DNA from: Bacillus sp. PK3_68 | GTDB taxonomy: Bacteria > Bacillota > Bacilli > Bacillales > Domibacillaceae | DNA length: 64,000 bases | Direction: 5' to 3' | Assembly: GCF_003600835.1 (NCBI RefSeq) | Contig: NZ_NQYC01000001.1 | Coordinates: forward strand, 3,743,001-3,807,000 | Part shown: positions 44,912-53,857 of the stretch, in pieces | Position numbering within the stretch: the first letter of the stretch is position 1 | Layout: each line of letters begins with the position of its first letter | Position numbers and translations under genes: made by a program | Notes under the pieces: model-generated | Told to the model about the DNA's origin: nothing | What the model saw: only the letters and a program-made list of their open reading frames with translations | The model's database searches: none

Positions 44912-45007
44912 TTTCTATGAAAGGGTTTACATTGTTGTGTAACTGTGCTAAATTAAAAACATCGAATAATTCAGATTATTTCGAAAAAAGAAGGGATGAG
45001 TAGTTAG

Positions 45008-45370
45008 ATGATCTGGACGGCTGGTCCCTTTAAGCAGGAGCTCATCAAAGACTATAACAATATTAATCTTCGGATGTTTGACATTGGAGTTAAACGTCAA
45101 AAGGTTGATATTATGGGGGATAAAGTATTGATTCTCGCCTATCATAAGAGAATTCCAACTCTTAAATTTTTGGACGAGACCAATCGCTCGATTACCCGGA
45201 TGACAGATATGGCTATCATTGATGCTTACAAGGAGCACCTGAAAAAAATCATTGAAGAAAAGTACGGAATGAAGGTACTTTCCATTTTAAAAGATTATGA
45301 TCCTTTCACTGAACTTTCAGCTACAGTAATTATCCTTGACCAAGATGTCAGTTTTTACATGTCAAAATAA
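45008..45370 (+). CDS. DUF2294/MpsC-like protein
   Basis: 120 residues resembling the DUF2294 domain: YHKRIPTLKFL then R-x5-M-x4-I, and a late LSATVIILDQDVSF. Such proteins accompany Na+-linked or membrane-potential systems (MpsC family); biochemical role is not settled. ATG with GAAGGGATG upstream. Confidence 0.65.
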   Translation: MIWTAGPFKQELIKDYNNINLRMFDIGVKRQKVDIMGDKVLILAYHKRIPTLKFLDETNRSITRMTDMAIIDAYKEHLKKIIEEKYGMKVLSILKDYDPFTELSATVIILDQDVSFYMSK

Positions 45371-45415
45371 ACAGTTTAATAGGATGACTGGTAAAGTGAA
45401 CTCTTAAGAGCGCAT

Positions 45416-45481
45416 AAAAACCGTCAGTACATTCATGTAGATTTAGGTCTGCATGATTTGTATTGGCGGTTTTTTTGTTAT
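45416..45481 (+). terminator. intrinsic terminator
   Basis: AAAACCGTCAGTACA pairs with TGTATTGGCGGTTTT, then T run; long partly paired interior. Confidence 0.65.
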
Positions 45482-45503
45482 AAAAACTAGAGGGGGCAAT
45501 GGA

Positions 45504-46526
45504 ATGAAAACAGTAAAAGACGTATTGCATGCTTTGGATGAGATGACTGGAGGGAGAGTAGTAAAGTCATTATCAGACATTACGAGGGGAGAGCATCCTT
45601 TTGTTGTCATGAAATCTTCTAATCTCCCAGGGAAAGAAGTAATTGAGACACCAGGCCTTGTCTACGGTGATTTAGAAAGAGAAGTAAAAAAGGTTGCTGT
45701 AACCATGACAATGACAGAAGGAAGCATTGAACTGGCTGGAGCTACTGGAGTAGATGCGATTGTTGCTCATCATCCCATAGCAGAAGCGGCCAACTCAGGT
45801 GGGGTTACATTAAAAAATTATTTGGATCTCTACAATGTGGCTGCATTCGAATTGCACGAAGCTTTTCACGGGCTCCATCCAGGCATCTCTTTTCTGCATG
45901 GACATGAAGTTTATCGGACCGAAATCAATTATGGGGGCATTCATGGAAACGTCTTATTTGTAGGAAAGGCTTTTCCTGAAGTACAGACACTCGGTGATAT
46001 GCTAAATCGACTAGATAATTTTATGGGTTTGCAGCATGAAGAGGATCTTTTATTCACAGAAAAAGAAGTACGCGATACTCCCTCATTGACTGAAACGAGT
46101 GTCGTTACGCGAGGAAGGATTATATTGGGGGATGAACATACGTCGGTAAACAATATTTTGCATATTTTTCCCCACACAGGGTTTTCTCCTGAACATTTGC
46201 GGCAAGCAGCAAAAGAACACCCTGAAGCAGATACAATTCTCGCTTCCATCAGCCGGGTTTATGATGGCCACGTACTGATTGAGATGGCAAAGGAACTCGG
46301 ACTGAATTTTATCATTGGGAATTGCCACGTATTAGAAATACTTGAAAATGGCCTGCCGTTAGCTTATGCCTTAGATCAACTGCTGCCGGATGTAGAAATA
46401 GTCGTTTTTCGGGAGCGAGTAACGAGTACTGCCTTGCATGAAATGGGCACTCTGCCAATGAAACAATACGCAAAACAAATGGCCGGCAAGTATCTTGTAA
46501 ATAAAAAATCGGTGCAATTATCTTAG
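45504..46526 (+). CDS. NIF3-like metal-binding protein (DUF34)
   Basis: 340 residues from ATG 45504 (AGAGGGGGC site). Hallmark DAIVAHHPIAE (about 87-97) with the paired metal-binding histidines; NIF3/YqfO family. Many clues differ from the housekeeping YqfO, notably VAFELHEAFHGLHPG and absence of an inserted PII-like domain. Next to the gate-domain carrier with 20 bases between, so the two form an operon of unknown purpose. Confidence 0.75.
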   Translation: MKTVKDVLHALDEMTGGRVVKSLSDITRGEHPFVVMKSSNLPGKEVIETPGLVYGDLEREVKKVAVTMTMTEGSIELAGATGVDAIVAHHPIAEAANSGGVTLKNYLDLYNVAAFELHEAFHGLHPGISFLHGHEVYRTEINYGGIHGNVLFVGKAFPEVQTLGDMLNRLDNFMGLQHEEDLLFTEKEVRDTPSLTETSVVTRGRIILGDEHTSVNNILHIFPHTGFSPEHLRQAAKEHPEADTILASISRVYDGHVLIEMAKELGLNFIIGNCHVLEILENGLPLAYALDQLLPDVEIVVFRERVTSTALHEMGTLPMKQYAKQMAGKYLVNKKSVQLS

Positions 46527-46546
46527 TAAGATAAGGAGATGAAGAT

Positions 46547-47671
46547 GTGAGTGAAGTAAAAAAAGTAGCTGAAGATGTTATCGCTTTAGATGCTGAAACA
46601 GTCATTCCCACTCCTGACAGGAGAAAATGGTCAAGAATTGAATTTATAGGCTTAGCCTTAATCGTTGCTTCACTGCTAGTCATGCTAGTGTCTCCAAGCA
46701 CCTTATCGGGTCTGTTTAATTCTATCGTTGATCAAGTATTTTCAGTTGTTGTCAATGTGTTTTTAACAGGGACTGTCGGCGTTACTATTATCGTCAGCGT
46801 AATCATAGGGAGGACGTTAGAAAGACTGGGGTTTACCGATGCATTGATTCGAGTCTTTGTGCCAATTACTAAGCTGTTAAAAATCAACTCAGCCGTTGTT
46901 ATTCCGAGCATTTACAATATTTTAGGTGATATTAATGCAGCCGGGAAGATCGCTGGTCCAATCTTGGTTAGATCCGGAGCGACAAAGGATGAACAAAAAA
47001 TTGCTGTGGCCACAATGGTGCAATCCCAGCAATCGTTTTCTACATTTATGTTAGGAATGATGGCTTTAACTGCCGTTGGAGCAAATGCTTTTGCAGTAGT
47101 AGTGTTAGCTGTATTTATGCCGGTCATTATCGTGCCTTTCATCCTCTCTAAGACTCTCTACCGTGATACGAAAGCTGTTCAACTTGAGAGCTTACCCAAG
47201 TTTACTCCTAATACCGGCGCTTTGCCGACAGTATTCAATGCTGCTCGTGAAGGAGCGGAACTCGTTTTCCTTCTGATCATTCCGGCTGTCGCTGTTGTTT
47301 TTGCTATGATTGGGGTTTTAGAATATGCTGGTATTTGGTCATCTGTTGAATCAGGGCTATCGACAGTCTTGCTAGCTTTAAGCATTCATCCTGAAACAGG
47401 CATTCTTTCTATTCTGGCTACCCCGACACTTGCTATGGCCCAGCTATCTGAAACTGCTGCTTCCATCGATCCTCGCCTTGTCATTGGCTCGTTTATTTTG
47501 GCTTCTTCCGGGCTGCCTTTAGCTACCGTATTGGGACAAGTTCCAGTTATATGGGGGACTCATTCCGACTTAAGTGAAAAGGAAGCATTGGGGGCTGCTG
47601 TTTTAGGAATTGCGATGCGAATCGTAACTGCTTTTCTAATTGTTTATTTCTTGACTCCCATATTAACTTAA
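46547..47671 (+). CDS. nucleoside-recognition (Gate) domain membrane protein
   Basis: 374 residues, GTG start with AAGGAGATG site. Eight or so membrane segments; two Gate-like regions (about 75-190 and 230-340) with NILGDINAAGKIAGPIL and FILASSGLPLATVLGQVP. Such proteins (YjiG/YjiH, SpmA relatives) transport nucleoside-like or other small solutes or act in sporulation. Co-transcribed with the NIF3-like gene. Confidence 0.8.
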   Translation: MSEVKKVAEDVIALDAETVIPTPDRRKWSRIEFIGLALIVASLLVMLVSPSTLSGLFNSIVDQVFSVVVNVFLTGTVGVTIIVSVIIGRTLERLGFTDALIRVFVPITKLLKINSAVVIPSIYNILGDINAAGKIAGPILVRSGATKDEQKIAVATMVQSQQSFSTFMLGMMALTAVGANAFAVVVLAVFMPVIIVPFILSKTLYRDTKAVQLESLPKFTPNTGALPTVFNAAREGAELVFLLIIPAVAVVFAMIGVLEYAGIWSSVESGLSTVLLALSIHPETGILSILATPTLAMAQLSETAASIDPRLVIGSFILASSGLPLATVLGQVPVIWGTHSDLSEKEALGAAVLGIAMRIVTAFLIVYFLTPILT

Positions 47672-47706
47672 GAAACAGGCGAAGAAGAGTTGTATTATAG
47701 AAAAGA

Positions 47707-47748
47707 GTGAAGGTGCATGAATTTCTTTCTGCTTTGCACCTTCTTAAT
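47707..47748. terminator. terminator between convergent genes
   Basis: GAAGGTGCA / TGCACCTTC hairpin with TTAATT beyond. Confidence 0.65.
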
Positions 47749-47762
47749 TCCATGCTGCTTAA

Positions 47763-48230
47763 TTACCAGTGTTTATTAGTGAGAAAAGAGAGGTCGATCA
47801 AAAGGTTGCATGGTTGCTTTTTTTTGACAGATTGGGGATCTAAATAGATAGGGATTCGTTCGATAGAATGGTCGTCTTTTCGTAAGAAGCACAAGCTAAT
47901 GCTTTGTTCAAGCACTCCCATCAACCGTTTATTTGATAAGAAGACTTCAAGATGAAGAGAGAATGGACGATCAGCAGGACACTGGATAAGCAGACAGGGG
48001 GAGGTTTGCCAAGACTGAAAAGGCATGCTGGTTTTTGTAGGGAAGTGATGGATCCTGCCAGTTGCCGCAAAGGGTTTATTGGGCAGGATAAGTCCCTGTT
48101 CATGATAGCGGTCTTTCCCAATGGAAGAGGAAATTTTTTTTTCATTCCATAAAATAGACGTATGAAAAGTGTCATTGGGCAATATGGATAACGATCTCAA
48201 GGATATTAACTCAAAGCCGATGAAGGACAA
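47763..48230 (-). CDS. hypothetical protein
   Basis: 155 residues, TTG start preceded by AAGGAG at good spacing on the minus strand. Beta-rich C-terminal half (FSLHLEVFLSNKRLMGVLEQ then SISLCFLRKDD). No known motif, signal peptide or membrane segment. Alone between converging units. Real but unrecognised, or possibly a decayed gene. Confidence 0.5.
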   Translation of the reverse strand: MSFIGFELISLRSLSILPNDTFHTSILWNEKKISSSIGKDRYHEQGLILPNKPFAATGRIHHFPTKTSMPFQSWQTSPCLLIQCPADRPFSLHLEVFLSNKRLMGVLEQSISLCFLRKDDHSIERIPIYLDPQSVKKKQPCNLLIDLSFLTNKHW

Positions 48231-48318
48231 ATTACATCAACTCCTTGCTGCCTCATAGTAATCAGTATGATGAAGAGAAGGAATTCATACATAACAATCG
48301 AACGATCAAACGTGAATA

Positions 48319-48367
48319 TAAAAAGCCACTAAATGTCGCAAGATAGGGATCATTTAGTGGCTTTTTA
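48319..48367. terminator. terminator of the pxp operon (bidirectional)
   Basis: AAAAGCCACTAAATG / CATTTAGTGGCTTTT, 15-bp stem. Confidence 0.85.
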
Positions 48368-48393
48368 AATGAAAAGTCATCTGGATAAAGCTG

Positions 48394-49145
48394 TTAGACA
48401 GTGGCAATGTTAATGCCAACCGCTTGCAACCTTCGGTGAATAAAACGGGCAAAGGCGACTGCCTGCTCACTATCACCATGAATGCAAATGGTATCTGCCT
48501 CCAATTGAATATCAGTGCCATCTGTTGTCTGAACGGCATTATGCTTTACAATCCGAATAACTTGGTCAGCAGCGGCTTCCGCATCTGTCAGAAGTGCATT
48601 TGGCAGACGACGTGGTGTTAAAGTACCGTTTGGTGCATATGTGCGATCGGCAAAGACCTCATTAGCCGTCGTTAAGCCGACTGCTTTTCCGGCTGCAATT
48701 AATTCACTTCCCGCAAGGCCGTACAAAACAAGGGAAGGATCGACATCGGCCACTGCCGTGGCGATTGCCCGGGAAATCTCTTTGCTCATTGCCGCCTGGT
48801 TGTAGAGCGCTCCGTGAGGCTTTACGTGATGGAGGGCCCCCCTTCTACTTTCGCAAAGGCAGCTAGCGCGCCAATTTGGTAGACAACGAGTGAATAAATT
48901 TCTTCTGGCGTCAACGACATTTCTCGCCTTCCGAAGCCTGCTAAATCGGGATACCCTGGGTGAGCGCCAATAGAAACACCATGCTTAATAGCAAGGCCGA
49001 CTGTGCGTTTCATCACTTCCGGGTCACCAGCATGAGCACCACATGCAATGTTTGCTGAAGAGATATAAGGCATAATATCTTCATCCCGGCCGAGAGAATA
49101 GATCCCAAAACTTTCTCCTATATCACAATTTAAATCAATTTTCAT
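48394..49145 (-). CDS. pxpA: 5-oxoprolinase subunit A (LamB/YcsF), frameshifted
   Basis: Two frames cover one YcsF-type protein of about 250 residues: an N-terminal ORF from ATG 49145 ([22 protein letters not shown]) that stops at 48822, and a C-terminal ORF from 48789. With seven instead of six C at 48837-48842 the join reads [20 protein letters not shown], exactly the family's EG-x2[12 protein letters not shown]. So it is a one-base deficit, either a mutation or a sequence error. The complex cleaves 5-oxoproline to glutamate with ATP. ATGA overlap with pxpC. Confidence 0.85.
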
Positions 49146-50146
49146 TTGTCTTCTCCTCTATGCAATTTTAATGCTAGTCCTATCTGTAGCTGACGAATCT
49201 CATTTTCTCGTTTGATGTATAACTGTTCGGCTTCCTTTAATGTGATCTCTTGGAAGCGAAGCCTTTTGCCGGGGATTAGTTGAGCAACAACCGGCAAATC
49301 GATAGAAGCTATTTGAGCAATACGTGGATAGCCACCTGTTGTTTGTCTATCCGCGAGCAGCATAATGGGCTGACCATTTTCGGGCACTTGAATCGTTCCG
49401 TTTGTGACTGATTCTGAAAGCATGTCAAACGGTTCATCAAGTGCGAGAGTCGGGCCGGCCAATCGATACCCCATCCGATCAGACTGTGGTGTAACGACAA
49501 ATTCCTTGTTAAAAAACTGCTTTCGGCTGTTGTCTGAAAATTGATCAAACTCCGGTCCTTTCATTACCCTCACGATAGCGACGTGATCTCCATTTGTGAA
49601 GGGAGCTGCAGCAATCCGCCAACCAGCTGCTGCAAATGGAAAAGTATCCGTATGGTTAGAAAGCGGAGGGCAGGCAAGAGAATGTTCAAATATAAGTCGG
49701 TCACCCGCTCGGAGTGCGCGCCCTTTATATCCACCGATAGCTCCGCGCAGATAGGTGCTTTTGCTGTTCATAACTTTTGAAATACGGAAGCCTCCGGCAA
49801 TAGCTAGATAGGCTCGACAGCCGGACTGACAAGATTTAAACTCGAGTAGCGCTCCTTCTTTAACCATAACCGGCCGCCACATTGGTACTGTCTTTCCGTT
49901 TATTTGAGGAGATAAGTTTCCTCCAGTAATAGCTATTAGTGCTTCTTTTTCAAATTGCAGTGAAGTTCCCGTCATCGTTATTTCAATAGCAGCGTCGCCT
50001 TCTTGGTTGCTGACTAATAGATTAGATAGACGGAGGGAAAGGGGATCCATTGCTCCGCCAACGACAACGCCGTGCTTTTGAAAGCCGAATCTTCCCAGAT
50101 CTTGGAGGCTGGCGAGCAGGCCGCCTTTAATCACTTTCAAGCTCAT
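49142..50146 (-). CDS. pxpC: 5-oxoprolinase subunit C (KipA)
   Basis: 334 residues. Biotin-carboxyltransferase-like AHS2 domain: [20 protein letters not shown] (8-27), [13 protein letters not shown], later [11 protein letters not shown] and [18 protein letters not shown]-like segment. Overlaps pxpB by 20 bases and pxpA by four, a coupled operon. GTG-independent ATG start with AGGAGG. Confidence 0.92.
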   Translation of the reverse strand: MSLKVIKGGLLASLQDLGRFGFQKHGVVVGGAMDPLSLRLSNLLVSNQEGDAAIEITMTGTSLQFEKEALIAITGGNLSPQINGKTVPMWRPVMVKEGALLEFKSCQSGCRAYLAIAGGFRISKVMNSKSTYLRGAIGGYKGRALRAGDRLIFEHSLACPPLSNHTDTFPFAAAGWRIAAAPFTNGDHVAIVRVMKGPEFDQFSDNSRKQFFNKEFVVTPQSDRMGYRLAGPTLALDEPFDMLSESVTNGTIQVPENGQPIMLLADRQTTGGYPRIAQIASIDLPVVAQLIPGKRLRFQEITLKEAEQLYIKRENEIRQLQIGLALKLHRGEDK

Positions 50147-50873
50147 AAAATCGCCTCCTTAACATGTATTCCTTCTCAGAAATAGGGATGAACTTTACTA
50201 TATCTCCTGCTTGAAGAAAGGTAGGCGGTTCGCTATTCGGCGTGAAAAGCGGAAGGAAAGTCCGGCCGATTAGCTGCCAGCCCCCGGGGGTTTCAAGCGG
50301 ATACACGCCTGTTTGGCTTCCAGCTATACCGACTGAACCGGCAGGAATGGACACACGGGGAGAAGAGCGCCGGGGAGTGGCGATTTTTTTTGAAAGACCG
50401 CCCAAGTATGGAAAGCCCGGAGCAAAGCCAATCATATAAACTAAATATTCTACACTAGAATGAATACTAATTACTTCGTCCACAGATAACTGATGATAAT
50501 CTGCTACATATTGCAAGTCAGGTCCAAGTGTACCACCGTAGCAAACGGGAATTTCCCTAATCTGCTGTGTTGGAGCATCTTCTTTCTGCAAATGCGACAC
50601 CATATCTGCAAGAATAGAATAAACAGCTTGAGAAGGAGAGCCGCCAAAAGCTTGGTAAACGACAAGAGGATCGTAGAAAATGGTGACACTTGCAAAAGCA
50701 GGAATATATTCAATAAACCCTGGGAATGAATGATTGTTCAATTTAGAAGAGAGCGCTTTTACCTTTTGATGCAAGTCAGGTGTAATATCAGCTCCAAACT
50801 GAACGGTCATAGCTGTATCGCCAAGTGGCTTTATCATTATATTTTCTTGGTTTGAAAATTCCGGATAGCTCAT
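50127..50873 (-). CDS. pxpB: 5-oxoprolinase subunit B (KipI)
   Basis: 248 residues, AHS1 domain: IKPLGDTAMTVQFG (14-27), YMIGFAPGFPYLGGL (about 140-154), PRVSIPAGSVGIAG, GWQLIGRT. First gene of the operon (TAAGGAG site). In B. subtilis the homolog KipI also inhibits the sporulation kinase KinA, with KipA opposing it. Confidence 0.92.
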   Translation of the reverse strand: MSYPEFSNQENIMIKPLGDTAMTVQFGADITPDLHQKVKALSSKLNNHSFPGFIEYIPAFASVTIFYDPLVVYQAFGGSPSQAVYSILADMVSHLQKEDAPTQQIREIPVCYGGTLGPDLQYVADYHQLSVDEVISIHSSVEYLVYMIGFAPGFPYLGGLSKKIATPRRSSPRVSIPAGSVGIAGSQTGVYPLETPGGWQLIGRTFLPLFTPNSEPPTFLQAGDIVKFIPISEKEYMLRRRFYELESD

Positions 50874-51055
50874 CGTTTCGCTCCTTACACTTAGTGTGAC
50901 CGATTATTCTTTATTTTCTAACATATTGTTATTTTATTGGCCGGTACCATTGAAATCAAGAAGCTTTATCTGGAAAAGCATTATTTACCGCCTGATTTTC
51001 ATCATTTGAGCAATGAAGAATATAATACAAAGAAAGAGTTGCCGGAGGTGAAGAG

Positions 51056-51484
51056 ATGGCAGTCGTAAAACATAGATCATCGGATGTTGATTTGCTAGCG
51101 AGGCTTCTGCGGGCGGAAGCGGAAGGAGAGGGTGAACAGGGAATGCTGATGGTTGGAAACGTTGGAATCAACAGAATCAGGGCGAACTGTTCTGATTTTA
51201 AAGGATTGCGCACGATTCCACAAATGGTGTACCAACCACATGCATTTGAAGCGGTACAAAAAGGATATTTTTACCAAAGGCCACGAGAAAGTGAGCGAAG
51301 GTTAGCACGACGGGCTATAGCTGGAGAAAGAATCTGGCCTTCTAAATATGCTTTATGGTATTTCAGGCCGGAAGGAGATTGCCCGCCAACGTGGTATGAT
51401 CAACCGCTAGTTGCCCGTTTCAAGCTTCATTGTTTCTACCAACCAACGGGTGAAGAATGTGAAAACGTTTATCGGCTGTTTTAA
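51056..51484 (+). CDS. cwlJ: spore cortex-lytic hydrolase, CwlJ-like
   Basis: 142 residues, the CwlJ/SleB catalytic domain alone: LLARLLRAEAEGEGEQGMLM (15-34) with the catalytic Glu, VGNVGINRI, PQMVYQPHAFEAV and YALWYFRP. No signal peptide and no peptidoglycan-binding domain, as in CwlJ. It degrades cortex during germination. GGAGGTG ribosome site. Confidence 0.88.
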   Translation: MAVVKHRSSDVDLLARLLRAEAEGEGEQGMLMVGNVGINRIRANCSDFKGLRTIPQMVYQPHAFEAVQKGYFYQRPRESERRLARRAIAGERIWPSKYALWYFRPEGDCPPTWYDQPLVARFKLHCFYQPTGEECENVYRLF

Positions 51485-51522
51485 GAAAGAGATAACGATG
51501 AAAGATCGTTTATTACTTGTCA

Positions 51523-51551
51523 GGGAGCTGTTTTTTTACAGCTCTTTTTTG
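51523..51551 (+). terminator. intrinsic terminator after cwlJ
   Basis: GAGCTG / CAGCTC with extra T-A pairs and six T. Confidence 0.8.
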
Positions 51552-51694
51552 GTTGGTCAAAGCAATACGTGGATTATTAAGTTTTTGTAAATAAAAAGAC
51601 CTATACATATGAATATTCTAGATCTTAAGTTATAATATTTTCGGTTTATCATACTAGTAAATTGTTCCTTGAGGGGAACAAGGAGGAAAAAGAC

Positions 51695-53668
51695 TTGTCT
51701 AAGCTGAGGATGTTAAGCACTAAGTTATTTATTATTTTATTGGCAGTTTCTATTATTCCATTATTGCTTTTAAGTGCTATTTTACTTTATCATTCGACTC
51801 AAACTTTTTCGACGCTTATTCAACAAAGCCAGCAGTCGATGGAACAGTCGGTAGTGCGTAGCCTGGAGCTTACTTCGACTGAACTGTTGGATCTGACAAA
51901 GAGATACAGCGAGGATAAAGAGCTAATCAGTGCTTTTCAGACGAATAACCGCGAAATCCTCTCGGCAAAAGTGTTGCCGGTCTTTGAGCGCCTGGAAAAA
52001 GAACATCACATTAGTGTACTTGAATTTGGAAACAAGGATGGCACCGTCTTTTTAAGAGGCCATAGTCCCGAAAAATATGGAGATGATAAAAGTGGTCTTC
52101 CCGCTGTCCAGAATGCCTTAAATGGGAAAGAAGTATCGGGATTTGAATTTGGCAGCAGCGGCCTGGCCGTTCGAGCATTCGCCCCTCTTAAAGTAGATAA
52201 TAAGATTGTAGGAACAATTCAGATGGGGATTGATGGGAGCTTTTTGAAGCAATTAACAGAGACGGCTCAAGGTGTTGAGCTTAATTTATATAATTCGTCT
52301 GGTGAAATTGTTGTTTCATCTGTCAAAGATAACATTGGCGGGCAATTTGATGAACCAAAAATTATGAATAAAGTGCTCTCGGGAAAGAAAGCTTCCGCAA
52401 AGGAAGGAGAGTCCTTGCAAACGTACATACCGATATTTGATCCTACAAAAACGGAAGTCATTGGTATGATGGAGATGTCTCAGAATATATCTGTCATCGC
52501 TCAAGCGGATCAACGAATGATTTTTCTAACGTTAATTATTGGTGGAATTACATTGTTATGTTTAATCACGGTTGCGTTTCTTTTCAGTCGTTCTATTTCC
52601 AAGCCTATTAAACAGGCTGCTTATTTTATGGATGAATTTGCTCGAGGCAGGCTAGATGTAACATTTGAAGGGAAAAAGAGAAAAGATGAAATTGGGCTAT
52701 TAATGCGCTCTATTGTTGCCATGCAAAATAATTTTAAAGAGATGGTGTCACGCATTTCTGATACTACGCACATCGTTACAAATCAGAGCAGCATTTTGCA
52801 GAACATTTCTAATGAGGTTAGTGAAGGAAGCAGCCAAATTGCAGCTACTATGCAAGAGCTATCCAGCGGAGCAGAAACACAGGTGCATTCATCTACAGGG
52901 CTTGCCGAAAAGATGGAGAAGTTTTCAAAAAGCATCCAGGCTGCTTACCATAATGGAGAAGAAATGACTGAGACAACTGAGCAGGTGCTAGCTTTAACAG
53001 GTGAAGGAAAGTCATTAATGGATGCTTCTGTGCAGGATATGCATACAATCCGCGAGATTGTTAAAGAATCGGTGCTTAAAGTGAAAGACTTAGACGGACA
53101 GGCGAAGCATGTTTCGGTAATGGTAAAAGTTATTCAGGATATTGCAGAACAGACCAATCTCCTGGCACTCAATGCAGCAATTGAAGCGGCAAGAGCGGGA
53201 GAAGATGGAAAGGGCTTTTCTGTAGTCGCTAGTGAAGTCCGCAAGCTTTCAGAACAAGTTACGGATTCTATTAGCGGTATTACGCATACGGTTGATGGAA
53301 TCCAGCAAGGCTCCAAAGAAGTTGTGGAATCCTTGCAAGCGAGCTTTGAAAAGGTAGAGGCGGGAGCAGGCCAAGTCCAAATGACGGGTATGACATTTGA
53401 GGATATAACAGAAGCCATTTCAGCTCTCGTGCAAAAAATCAGCACTATTTCATCCAATTTAAAGCAAATACATGGAGAAACAGCTGATATTCAATTGATC
53501 ATTGAGAATGGCGCCGCTATATCTGAGGAGTCGGCTGCCGGCATTGAGGAAACATCGGCTGCAGCTCAACAGGTCAATAGCTCAATGGAACATGTAAAGA
53601 GCCAGGCGGACACATTAGCCACTATCGCCGGTGAATTGAATGGTTTGGTAAGACAGTTTACATTGTAA
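51695..53668 (+). CDS. methyl-accepting chemotaxis protein with Cache-type sensor
   Basis: 657 residues from TTG 51695 (AAGGAGG at 51680-51686; the frame is open from TTG 51662). Membrane segment 1 about 10-32, extracellular region of about 240 residues with a double/single Cache look (KYGDDKSGLPAVQNAL, GSSGLAVRAFAPL), membrane segment 2 about 275-300, HAMP, then signalling coiled coil with [19 protein letters not shown]. Ligands of such domains are often amino or carboxylic acids. No sigma-D-like promoter seen. Confidence 0.92.
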   Translation: MSKLRMLSTKLFIILLAVSIIPLLLLSAILLYHSTQTFSTLIQQSQQSMEQSVVRSLELTSTELLDLTKRYSEDKELISAFQTNNREILSAKVLPVFERLEKEHHISVLEFGNKDGTVFLRGHSPEKYGDDKSGLPAVQNALNGKEVSGFEFGSSGLAVRAFAPLKVDNKIVGTIQMGIDGSFLKQLTETAQGVELNLYNSSGEIVVSSVKDNIGGQFDEPKIMNKVLSGKKASAKEGESLQTYIPIFDPTKTEVIGMMEMSQNISVIAQADQRMIFLTLIIGGITLLCLITVAFLFSRSISKPIKQAAYFMDEFARGRLDVTFEGKKRKDEIGLLMRSIVAMQNNFKEMVSRISDTTHIVTNQSSILQNISNEVSEGSSQIAATMQELSSGAETQVHSSTGLAEKMEKFSKSIQAAYHNGEEMTETTEQVLALTGEGKSLMDASVQDMHTIREIVKESVLKVKDLDGQAKHVSVMVKVIQDIAEQTNLLALNAAIEAARAGEDGKGFSVVASEVRKLSEQVTDSISGITHTVDGIQQGSKEVVESLQASFEKVEAGAGQVQMTGMTFEDITEAISALVQKISTISSNLKQIHGETADIQLIIENGAAISEESAAGIEETSAAAQQVNSSMEHVKSQADTLATIAGELNGLVRQFTL

Positions 53669-53725
53669 TGAATCGTTAAGTGTAACTACTAAAATGTTCT
53701 GGTAAAAACTATTTTGTATACGAGT

Positions 53726-53762
53726 CTCAAAACCTGAAAAAATCTTTTTCAGGTTTTTTGGG
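53726..53762 (+). terminator. intrinsic terminator after chemoreceptor
   Basis: AAAACCTGAAAAA / TTTTTCAGGTTTT with T run. Confidence 0.8.
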
Positions 53763-53857
53763 CTGTGTGAATCTTCTTCCATATAATTGAATGTTGCTAG
53801 ATTTGATATTAAACTGGATAAAAATAGAATCAATTTTTGGGAGTGCGAGGTGGCGAA

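Noticed and set aside
45008-45238. overlapping minus-strand ORF within the MpsC-like gene
   Set aside because: Shadow of the plus-strand gene, which has a family match and ribosome site.
53713-53722. GTATAC sequence after the second chemoreceptor as a GntR operator
   Set aside because: Lies between a gene end and its terminator, lacks the flanking TTTGG/CCAAA, and has no downstream target at suitable distance.
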